This document shows positions 17,649-26,300 of a DNA stretch of 64,000 nucleotides, piece by piece. How positions within the stretch are numbered: position 1 is the first letter of the stretch; each line of letters starts with the position of its first letter. The DNA is from Vibrio sp. RE86. GTDB lineage: Bacteria > Pseudomonadota > Gammaproteobacteria > Enterobacterales > Vibrionaceae. The notes below the pieces were generated by a model. The model was given only the letters and a program-made list of their open reading frames with translations, ran no database searches and was not told where the DNA came from. The stretch is from contig NZ_VTXI01000006.1 of NCBI RefSeq assembly GCF_013114545.1, positions 62,001 to 126,000 on the forward strand. Reading direction: 5' to 3'. The translations under genes were made by a program, and so were the position numbers.

Positions 17649-19029
17649 ATTGGTTTAATATCGGCGTGCTTCCTTTCGATTTAAACCAGAGCGCAACCAG
17701 TATCATCGAGTTGGTGTTGATATTGAAGGCTGCGTTACTGCCTCCATCCATATAAAGTCCTGTTGGAATACTTCGGTATTGCCGACTGCTACTCAGTACC
17801 TGTTGATAGAGAGCCTCACTGTAATCATCATCGAAGAGCGTACTAAAACCAAAAGCCACTTTATGACTGAAAATCTGCGGATTCTCGATGACTTTGCCCG
17901 AAGGACTTACACTGGTCCAAGCCTTGCCGTAGTAATAAATGTTGTTGTAGGCGAACCATGGATTTTTGTTCATCGCGTCTTCTGCGTAGGCTGACAGTTT
18001 TCCGTTGATACTCCAGTTGTATTTGTGGAGTTGATAGATAGCGTCAATTTGGCTCCAAGCAGAGTCGTTCCCATACTCTATACTGGCGAGAACATAAGGG
18101 TCACTGGTTAAGAAAGGGACATTTCGGTTATCAATTTCTATTTCAACACCGTCGATACTCACGGTTTCAAGATAGCGATTTAAGTCTGGTAATTCTACAG
18201 AGTGGTTAAACAGTTCAAAGCCTCTCGCGGCGTACTGTAGATAGCCATTTCTCCCTTCCTGTCGATAATGCTCTTTCCCCCGACTCAGGTTAGTACCATA
18301 GAGTGTGCCTTTCTTGACCGCTTTGTCTAAATTCCAGCGAGAAATGATTGAAGAGACTTCCTCAATTAGGTGTGGATGTTCTTGGCAGACTATTTTCAAC
18401 CAAATCAACAATCGACCGATATCGAGGGCAGACCAACCACTTCCATTGCTTTCGGTATCACTAAGGCGTCCCGATGGCTTTCCCGATTTCGTGCTGTACT
18501 CCCGGTTAGGAAGTTGGTCTTTGTATAGGGGGAGCGCGAGCAACGTATTCAGCGTTTTTTTCAAATCATACCGAGCTTCACGTTGGGTCTTTAATCCAAG
18601 CTTTTCCATCGCGAGTGTTGCAGCAATACCACTGGCTATATCCCACATGGTTGAATGAGGGTAGCCTTGTACAGAATCCCACAAGCCAGTTTCTTCCCTT
18701 ACATTTCGTTGAAAATAGTATTGTGCTTTTTTGGCTAAAAGCTGCTCGTTGCGGGAAAGGGGGATTAATTCTTTTTGAGCAGGAACAGGGGAGATTATGA
18801 GCTCTAATTCATCGTCATTATCACTCTTGATTGGGGGGGCGATAACGCGACGATGAAACGTCGTCGGTTGCTTGCTGGTTGCTGTGGGCGCGATGACACT
18901 TCGTTGCCCATAGAAACTCGGTTCATCTTCGGCGACGACTTCGCAACTGATGAACATTGAGCCTGAAAGCAATGTAATTATTGGGAGTATGATTTTGTTC
19001 AAATTAACCCTAAGTGCAACGTTGAGCAT
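17647..19029 (-). CDS. DUF3131 protein A (possible lipoprotein)
   Basis: 460 residues, exported. Its N-terminus is hydrophobic and ends FISC, a loose lipobox at C29. The DUF3131 region (about 95-455) has TGLWDSVQGYP, MWDIAS (W129-D130), LPNREYSTKS, GWSALDIGRLLIW, QEGRNGYLQYAARG and PWFAYNNIYYYGKAW, ending INTNSMILVALW. The same motif order occurs in the three genes at 34649-38784, but this copy lies about 15 kb away on the other strand. The family has no assigned reaction. The motif spacing and helix-rich composition suggest an alpha/alpha-toroid glycan enzyme, which is inference. It probably belongs with the 32.8-41.9 kb synthase genes. Confidence 0.8.
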   Translation of the reverse strand: MLNVALRVNLNKIILPIITLLSGSMFISCEVVAEDEPSFYGQRSVIAPTATSKQPTTFHRRVIAPPIKSDNDDELELIISPVPAQKELIPLSRNEQLLAKKAQYYFQRNVREETGLWDSVQGYPHSTMWDIASGIAATLAMEKLGLKTQREARYDLKKTLNTLLALPLYKDQLPNREYSTKSGKPSGRLSDTESNGSGWSALDIGRLLIWLKIVCQEHPHLIEEVSSIISRWNLDKAVKKGTLYGTNLSRGKEHYRQEGRNGYLQYAARGFELFNHSVELPDLNRYLETVSIDGVEIEIDNRNVPFLTSDPYVLASIEYGNDSAWSQIDAIYQLHKYNWSINGKLSAYAEDAMNKNPWFAYNNIYYYGKAWTSVSPSGKVIENPQIFSHKVAFGFSTLFDDDYSEALYQQVLSSSRQYRSIPTGLYMDGGSNAAFNINTNSMILVALWFKSKGSTPILNQ

Positions 19030-19217
19030 ATATGCGTAACTTAATGATAATACAAGTTTTCAGTTAGGAAAGAACGGAAGTACTTAAGTGTGAGATGAAT
19101 ATTTGATGATAAAATGAACAATATTCTTGAGGGGGGTTCAAAAAACATTTAAACTTATTGCATAACAACGGACAGAGCTGGCTAAACGGACTTAATTTAG
19201 TTTAGGTAGAGCGTGTT

Positions 19218-19853
19218 ATGTTGAAATTCCTCGATTTTGTAAATGACCTTGGTTTTGAGTTGCCTCATCACCTGTCTTTTCTTACCTCTTCTCAAGAACA
19301 ATTCTGTTACGCCCATAATGACTACGAGCTGCATCAAGAAGCAAAGCAGCGTATCAATCAGTACTTACAAACGGCAACTTGGACAAGAGCAAGTTTTGGC
19401 AATTTGAGTGACGTCGATATTGTTATTGCATTCTCATTTGGTGATAGTGAAGAGGTCAACTTGGAGCTGGGTACGCAGGTAGAGCGTGTCTATCAGGCCA
19501 TCCCCCACGTCGATTACTACCTTCAACAAGAAGTTGCTGAGCATGTTAAAGATGTTCCCTTTGTATCAATAGCCAACACGGAATATCAGACGACCTCTGA
19601 CGTAGCTAAGCGAGCTTCTAATGCGCATAGTGGAGCGAAGGTTGTTGTGGTTGCTCAGTCATGGCACGCACAGCGCTGCATCGATACTTGTAAAGAGCTA
19701 GGCCTCGATGTCGTGGCGCTGCGTGTCGTGGATAGTTTTCCTGCAGAAGACCCACAGCCTTGGGTTCGTAACCCTATCAACTGGATAATCAAGGAGAGTT
19801 ATCGAGAAGTCGCGACAGGCTATGAGACGAGCGAACGCTTTAACTTAATGTAG
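19218..19853 (+). CDS. DUF218/YdcF-like protein
   Basis: 211 residues, no signal peptide or membrane helix. The pattern DVDIVIAFSFGDSE, FVSIANTEYQTTSDVAKRA, AKVVVVAQSWHAQRCID and LGLDVVALRVVDSF follows the YdcF/DUF218 fold, where the usual SxxH-R element near the end of the domain is here SWHAQR. The assignment is by eye and moderate. It precedes the type I secretion genes by about 100 bases and may share their promoter region. The biochemical role of the family is unclear; envelope-related functions are suggested for relatives. Confidence 0.5.
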   Translation: MLKFLDFVNDLGFELPHHLSFLTSSQEQFCYAHNDYELHQEAKQRINQYLQTATWTRASFGNLSDVDIVIAFSFGDSEEVNLELGTQVERVYQAIPHVDYYLQQEVAEHVKDVPFVSIANTEYQTTSDVAKRASNAHSGAKVVVVAQSWHAQRCIDTCKELGLDVVALRVVDSFPAEDPQPWVRNPINWIIKESYREVATGYETSERFNLM

Positions 19854-19957
19854 TAATTTCTCATTATCTCCTGAATAAAGCTTGAGTTAACAACCGTTAA
19901 TAACCGAAAGCCACCTAAAAACTTGTCTATACTGAATGGATAACAATATGCAACAGT

Positions 19958-21679
19958 ATGAGTTGGCTAGGTATGGAAAATCAAAAAATCAGTCCTTTTG
20001 TGGCTGTGAAAAGGGAAGGCTGGGCGGCACTCGGTTTTAGTGCTGGGATCAACTTACTCGTATTGGCGGTGCCAATCTACAGTTTGCAGCTGTTTGATCG
20101 AGTCATGAGCAGCGCAAGTGTCGATACTATGATTGCGCTGTTAGGCATCACACTGTTTCTCGTCACGTCTCAAGCTGTTCTCGAATACATTCGCACACTC
20201 CTTCTACAACGGTCAGCGCTCAAGTTAGATACCAAGTTAAGTGGCGATCTTTTGTCGATCAGTATCGCTTCTTCTTCGCAGTTAAACCGCATCGATAAAC
20301 AGCCTTTGCATGACTTGAATACGCTAAGAAACTTTTTAGTTTCCCCATCGACCTCGTCAATCTTGGATTTACCTTTTACACCTCTTTTTCTGCTTCTTCT
20401 GTTTTTTTTACATCCATACATCGGCTTAGTCGCACTCGCCGGAGTTGGAATATTTACCGTGTTGACGGTACTGATGATGATTGGTGGTCGCAAGGTCAGT
20501 GTTGCAGCTCAGCAAGAAACCAACAAAGTTGCCATGGAGCTTAATGACTACTTAAGAAATGCCCCGACGTTAAAGGCGATGGGAATGAGCAAAGCGATTG
20601 GTACGGTTTGGGAAGATAAAAACGGCAGCGTATTGAGTCTTCAATGGCTAGTTAACTCACGAGTTGGGATGCTTCTGGCGGTGAGTCGATATTTTCGAAC
20701 CTTATTGCAAATTGTTGTGCTTACTTTTGGTGTCTATTTAGCTTTGCACCAGCAAATAGGTTTAGGGGCGGTCATAGCAAGCTCTATTTTGATTGGTAGA
20801 GTTCTAAGCCCGTTTGAATCAGCGGTGAGTGGCTGGAAAACATGGTTGAGCGCATACCAATCATGGCAAAGGCTACAAGAGCATGTTGAGGTTGCGAACC
20901 AGTCACAACGAACCATGTTGCCGACGCCAAAAGGGGATGTTGTGTTTAACAATGTTGCGCTTAAGTTTCCTGGAGCGAAGACATCGACGCTTCAAGGTAT
21001 TAACTTCAAGCTGGGGGCGGGGAATGCACTGGCGATCATGGGTAACTCTGGCTCAGGAAAGTCTAGCCTTGCTTCGCTTTTAATGGGGATCCATAAACCT
21101 ACGATGGGCGACATTCAAATCGATGGTGCGAGTGTCGAAAAATGGGATCAAATCCAATTTGGTCAGTATATCGGTTACTTGCCTCAACATGTTGGGTTAC
21201 TCGCAGGGACCGTCAAACAAAACATTGCCCGATTCGGTGACGGGACAGATGAAGAAGTCGTCGCAGCAGCTAAGCTTGCTTGTATCCATGAACTGATAAT
21301 GGCATTGCCAGAAGGGTATGAAACATACATTGGCGAAGGTGGTGCATTGCTCTCTGGGGGGCAAAAGCAGCGAATAGGCTTAGCGAGGGCGATCTTCTCT
21401 AACCCTAAAGTGCTTGTATTGGATGAGCCAAATTCAAACTTAGACCCTGAAGGCGAAACGGCTCTAGCAATTGTTCTTCAACACTGTAAAGAGCATCAAA
21501 TTACCGTTGTAATGATTTCTCATCGACCGGGTTTCTTGCGCCAGATGGACTGGGTTATCAGTCTAAAAGACGGTCGAGTTGAGAAAGCAGGCACTTGTGA
21601 ACAGTTTTTAGGGTTTCAGACAGGCTCCCAAGCCGCTGTTAAAAGCCCTCAAAGACAATCTTCCCGTCAACCAGCGTAA
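19958..21679 (+). CDS. Type I secretion ABC transporter (LapB/PrtD-like)
   Basis: Inner-membrane ATPase of a type I secretion system, 573 residues, without an N-terminal C39 or C39-like domain. A transmembrane domain (about 20-300) is followed by an ABC domain with Walker A GNSGSGKSS, signature LSGGQKQRIGLARA, Walker B VLVLDEPNSNLD and switch His in ISHRP. An alternative ATG at 19973 lies behind GGCTAGGT. The HlyD gene follows by 11 bases. The RTX protein encoded convergently just downstream is the obvious substrate. No TolC is encoded nearby. Confidence 0.9.
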   Translation: MSWLGMENQKISPFVAVKREGWAALGFSAGINLLVLAVPIYSLQLFDRVMSSASVDTMIALLGITLFLVTSQAVLEYIRTLLLQRSALKLDTKLSGDLLSISIASSSQLNRIDKQPLHDLNTLRNFLVSPSTSSILDLPFTPLFLLLLFFLHPYIGLVALAGVGIFTVLTVLMMIGGRKVSVAAQQETNKVAMELNDYLRNAPTLKAMGMSKAIGTVWEDKNGSVLSLQWLVNSRVGMLLAVSRYFRTLLQIVVLTFGVYLALHQQIGLGAVIASSILIGRVLSPFESAVSGWKTWLSAYQSWQRLQEHVEVANQSQRTMLPTPKGDVVFNNVALKFPGAKTSTLQGINFKLGAGNALAIMGNSGSGKSSLASLLMGIHKPTMGDIQIDGASVEKWDQIQFGQYIGYLPQHVGLLAGTVKQNIARFGDGTDEEVVAAAKLACIHELIMALPEGYETYIGEGGALLSGGQKQRIGLARAIFSNPKVLVLDEPNSNLDPEGETALAIVLQHCKEHQITVVMISHRPGFLRQMDWVISLKDGRVEKAGTCEQFLGFQTGSQAAVKSPQRQSSRQPA

Positions 21680-21690
21680 GGAGTCGCAAA

Positions 21691-23004
21691 ATGGATAATA
21701 CGTTTAGTACCTCTAAATTAATCCTCGTTGGTTCTCTACTTATGGCTACGGTAATAGGTGGGTTTATTGCTTGGTCTATGATGGTTCCGTTGAGTTCTGC
21801 ATCTGTGGCGAAAGGGAATTTAGTTGTCGAAAGCAAAAGGAAACAGATTCAGCACCTTCAAGGTGGATGGGTGAAAGAAATCCTCGTCAAGGATGGAGAA
21901 AAAGTCAGTGTAGGGCAGTTACTTGTTGAGTTGTCTGATGCCAAATCTGAATCTGACTATCGTCGCTATCAATATCGTAAATATTCTCTCGAAGCTCAAA
22001 AAACGCGCTTATCTGCTTTGTTAAATGGAAAGGAAGAACTTGTATGGCCTGAGGATATGACTCAGTTAACGGATGAGTCGTTTGCATTAGCGCCTATATT
22101 GAGTAGTGAGTTACTCCAGTTTCAGCAAGGCCAACTTAGGAAAGAGTTATTGGTGTCACTTTATGAGCAAAAAACGACGCTCTATCAAGAGAAAATTAAG
22201 GGGAACTCGTTTCAAAGAAAAGCGATTGCCACTCAACGTGACCTGATCCAGCAAGAAATACAAATGACCAAAGGGCTGGTGGCGAAAGGGTATGTCTCTA
22301 AAACTCGCATGCTTGAGTTACAGCGTCACTACTCAAGAATTGATGCCGAATTGGCAGAGATAAACGTTTCGATTGATGTGTCAAAGCGAGAGCTTGAAGG
22401 ATTACATAAGACATTTGAAAGCCAAATGCTTGAGCTCAAACGTGACTATTCAAACCAGCTAACAGCAATAAATGGTGAGATCAGAGATATCGCGCAAGTG
22501 CTTGGTCAAATTGAAGACGTCAGAGATCGAATTCAGATTCGGAGTGAGTTTGATGGACGTGTTGTTGGCTTGAATATTTCGAGCGTGGGTGGTGTGGTTA
22601 AGCCAGGTCAGGTGTTGATGGAGATTGTGCCTGATAGCGATGAATTGATAGTAGAAGCCATAGTGTCACCGAAAGACATCGATATTGTAAGAACAGGACA
22701 AGATGCAAGGGTTCGTTTGACCGCCTATAGTGCACGTGAGGTGCCGCCTGTTACTGGTCAAGTGATCAACGTGTCGGCAGATAGAGTGGTCGATGGTGGA
22801 GACAACTCTGAATCCGATCAGGGCTACTTAGTGAAGATTCGCTTTGATAAAGCGGATCTTCTCCAACTTCAAAGCAAACAGGGCGTTGAATTGTACCCAG
22901 GTATGCTGACTGAAGTGCTCATTTTGGTTGAGGAACGGACTCTTTGGGATTATCTCATTGGCCCAATCTCAAACGGTATTGGCCGAGCAATGAGGGAGTC
23001 ATAA
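21691..23004 (+). CDS. Type I secretion membrane fusion protein (HlyD family)
   Basis: Periplasmic adaptor linking the ABC transporter to a TolC-like outer-membrane channel. 437 residues: one N-terminal transmembrane helix (about 10-35), a lipoyl half-motif VVESKRKQIQHLQGGWVKEILVKDG, a long coiled-coil hairpin (about 120-270), a second lipoyl half (RSEFDGRVVGLNISSVGGVVKPGQVL) and a beta-barrel region. An AAGGAG site precedes the ATG. Operon with the preceding ABC gene; its stop codon shares a base with the ATG of the next small gene. Confidence 0.92.
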   Translation: MDNTFSTSKLILVGSLLMATVIGGFIAWSMMVPLSSASVAKGNLVVESKRKQIQHLQGGWVKEILVKDGEKVSVGQLLVELSDAKSESDYRRYQYRKYSLEAQKTRLSALLNGKEELVWPEDMTQLTDESFALAPILSSELLQFQQGQLRKELLVSLYEQKTTLYQEKIKGNSFQRKAIATQRDLIQQEIQMTKGLVAKGYVSKTRMLELQRHYSRIDAELAEINVSIDVSKRELEGLHKTFESQMLELKRDYSNQLTAINGEIRDIAQVLGQIEDVRDRIQIRSEFDGRVVGLNISSVGGVVKPGQVLMEIVPDSDELIVEAIVSPKDIDIVRTGQDARVRLTAYSAREVPPVTGQVINVSADRVVDGGDNSESDQGYLVKIRFDKADLLQLQSKQGVELYPGMLTEVLILVEERTLWDYLIGPISNGIGRAMRES

Positions 23005-23258
23005 TGAATGAGTCTATGGTGTTTTGGTTGGGTTTTTATGGTCTGTTCTTTGCGCTAAGCACATACGTTGGTTATCGAACCGACAATCTCGTCGCTGGTG
23101 TTCTTTTAGGTTACGTTCTTGGTCCAATTGGGTTTGTCATACTTTTAATGAGTAGCAACCGAAAGTACGGACGTTGCCCTCATTGCAACGCAAAGGTTCA
23201 CAAGCACGCTTATCACTGCCATTGTTGTGAGCAAAAATGCTACAAGCAGTTAGTGTAG
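23004..23258 (+). CDS. Small membrane protein with zinc-ribbon-like Cys/His cluster
   Basis: 84 residues; the ATG overlaps the HlyD stop and follows GGGAG. Two hydrophobic helices (about 5-22 and 28-50) are followed by CPHCNAKVHKHAYHCHCC, a Cys/His-rich ribbon that should bind one zinc in the cytoplasm. I do not recognise a named family. Translational coupling to HlyD implies a role with this secretion system. It is unusual as a third type I secretion operon member, since such operons normally end in a TolC gene. Confidence 0.7.
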   Translation: MNESMVFWLGFYGLFFALSTYVGYRTDNLVAGVLLGYVLGPIGFVILLMSSNRKYGRCPHCNAKVHKHAYHCHCCEQKCYKQLV

Positions 23259-23299
23259 GTGATTCAGTATTTAAGTGATTAATAAGAAGTGATAATTAA

Positions 23300-23335
23300 A
23301 AAGCCCACACTCCTGAGTGTGGGCTTTGTTTTTTT
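23300..23335. terminator. Bidirectional terminator between secretion operon and RTX gene
   Basis: Perfect 12-bp stem AAAGCCCACACT/AGTGTGGGCTTT (23300-23311 with 23316-23327), CCTG loop, T run at the right and A run at the left. Confidence 0.9.
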
Positions 23336-23354
23336 GGAGAGGATAACAGGGCAG

Positions 23355-26300
23355 TTATACCTCGGTAGAGTCAGGGAATTGGATATCAGCGCTATCTAAA
23401 TCGCTCCAAACGACAACTTCTTGGCCTGCATCGTTCTCGAATCGATAACCATAGAGTGAACCTGTATCAATATTACTGCCTTGGTAAATACTCTCTATAT
23501 CACTGCTCATTTCTACGTGGCTTTCAGTTAACTGCCAGCCCCAACCTGATACGTCGATACTGCTAGCACCGGTACAAACGAATTGTCCTGAAGTTTCACC
23601 AGCGGTGTTATTAGCAGCGATCTTATCAAGCGCTAAAGAGAGCTCAGTGTCTGAGGAATTAATTTTAACACCTTCAAGCTCTTGGAATGCGTTGTGGCTC
23701 ATGTCAATCATGTTAGATTGATTGTTATTGTCGACTAAGAGTACATCAAAGTCGGAACCGCCACTGAAATGCACAACGTTGTTTTCACCAGTATTCAGCT
23801 CATTAGAATCAAAGACGAGTTGGTCGTTACCCGCACCACCAAACAATCGGTCGATACCTGCACCACCATCAAGAACATCATCGCCTACTTGACCATAAAG
23901 TGTGTCGTCACCTGAGTCGCCAGACAGAGTATCATTGCCGATACCGCCGTCTAACGTATCGGCGTTGTCGTTACCGCTTAGTACATCGTTGCCTTCTCCG
24001 CCTGACACGTAGTCATCGCCTGTACCGCCCGATAGGGTATCATCGCCTTCTGCACCAAATAACATGTCATCACCTCCATTACCTGAGAGAGCGTCATTTC
24101 CGTCTTCACCATACAGCTCATCGCTGCCACCTCCACCTTGGAGATTATCATCACCAGCACCGCCCCAAAGAGCGTCAGAACCAGAGTCACCTTTTAGCGT
24201 ATCGTTACCAGCGTCACCATATAGAGTGTCATTACCTGAACCGCCAGAAAGGTAGTCGTTACCTTCACCACCACGCAGTGTATCGGTATCATTTTGACCC
24301 CAAAGTGAGTCGTTTCCTTCGCCGCCCTCTAAGGCGTCGTCACCGGAACCACCGTAGAGTTTGTCGCTCTCTGTACCGCCGTATAAGCGGTCAGCACCTG
24401 AACCTGCACTCAGTGTATCGCTACCATCGCCACCATAGAGTGTGTCCTCGCCAGAGCCTGTCGTGATTTTGTCGTTACCTTCGTTACCTTGAACCGTGTT
24501 CGTGCCCGCATTTACTGTGATGTTGTCATCACCAAGGCCACCTTGGATTTGGTTAGATCCACCTTGTGCAGTAATGGTGTCGTTTCCATCTCCACCGTCG
24601 ATGGTGTTGTTACCGGTGCCGGTCAAAGAGATTGAATCGTTACCTGTACCACCGAGTACGGTATTGTTGTCACCAGAGACTGTGATAGTGTCATTGTCAT
24701 CGCCACCATCAATGGTACTCGAGCCCGCACCTAACACTTCAATGGTGTCGCTACCAGATCCACCTTGGACACTATTGTTTGACCCAGTGAGCTTAACGGT
24801 ATCAGTGCCTTCACCACCATCAACAATATTATTGTCTGACGCATCTTCAATGTAGTCAGCACCTGCGCCGCCAAGCAGGGTATCAGAGCCAGAACCCCCT
24901 AGCAGAATGTCGTCGCCAACATCACCTGATAGGGTATTAGTGCCGCCCTCTGCAAGTAGTTTGTCATTACCTTCACCACCTGATAGCGAATCATTGCCTT
25001 CTCCGGAGTAGAGTTGGTCATCGCCTTTATCCCCGTAGAGTTGGTCGTTACCAGCGCCACCAAAGATTAGGTCATTCTCGTCACCGCCTGAGACGATGTC
25101 ATTACCCTCACCAGCATCAATTAAATCTTCCCCTTGATTACCGGATAGGTGGTCATTCCCACCAGCTCCATACAAGGTGTCATTGCCTTCTCCACCGGTG
25201 GCAGTGTCAGCCCCTGAACCACCGAAGAGGGTGTCTTCACCTTGACCAAGAGAAATTTGATTGGCTCCAGCTTCTCCATAAACAACATCATCACCAGTAC
25301 CCGCATCAACCGTGTCTTTACCTTCGCCAGCAAAGAGCGTGTCATTACCACCGGCGCCGGTGATTGTGTCATCGTCAGCACCGCCATAGAGAGTATCTGC
25401 TGAGTTACTGCCTATAAGTGTGTCGTTGCCTTCACCACCATAAATGTTGTGACTACCGGTCGCTGCAGCAGTTAAGGTATCGTTACCTTGTTCGCCAAGA
25501 ATGGTGTCTTGTCCGTCGTCGGTAATGATGTCATCGCCATCACCACCAGCGATAAAGTCGTAGCCTTCGCCACCGATCAGCTCATCATTGCCCGCACCGC
25601 CGAATAGGGCGTCATTACCCACGCCGCCTTTCACGACATCGTCACCAGCGCCAGCATCAATATGGTCATCACCAACCCCAGCATCAACAACATCGTTGCC
25701 GTCACCGGTAAAGGCTTGGTCGTTACCATCACCTAACGACACAGTATCTGCGCCAGTGCCGCCATAGACGACATCATCGCCGAGACCTGTTTCAATCGTA
25801 TTGTTACCTGATTCTCCATAGACGGTGTCTGAGCCTTCACCTGTATTCACGATGTCATCGCCAGAACCTGCGAAAACCGTATCGTCGCCTTGGCCTGAGC
25901 TAATCGTGTCATCGCCAGCGCCGCCGGAAAGTAGGTCATCTTGGATCGAGCTGATTAAGCGGTCGTTACCATCTTCGCCGTAGATTTCACTTCTGCCGGT
26001 ACCGCCATCAAGAATGTCATTACCTTTACCACCCACTAGTATGTCGTCACCCGCATCGCCCATTAACACATCGTCACCGGCATCACCGACCAATGTGTCG
26101 TTGCCTTCGCCACCTTCTATTTGGTCGTTACCTTCGCCACCAAATGCGATATCGTGTCCAAGACCTAGAGAAATAGTGTCGTGTCCGTCGTTACCTTCAA
26201 CGATATCATCGCCGGCATTCGCGGTGATGCTGTCGTCATCGGCTCCGCCAAACAATTTGTCGCTTTCGGTAGAACCCACCAAGGTGTCTTGACCAGCCCC

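Noticed and set aside
23900..26292. Plus-strand open frames (up to about 190 codons) across the RTX gene
   Set aside because: They are antisense shadows produced by the repeated GGxGxDxUx codons. Their translations are Arg/His/Tyr- or Ser/Pro-rich repeats with no ribosome sites.
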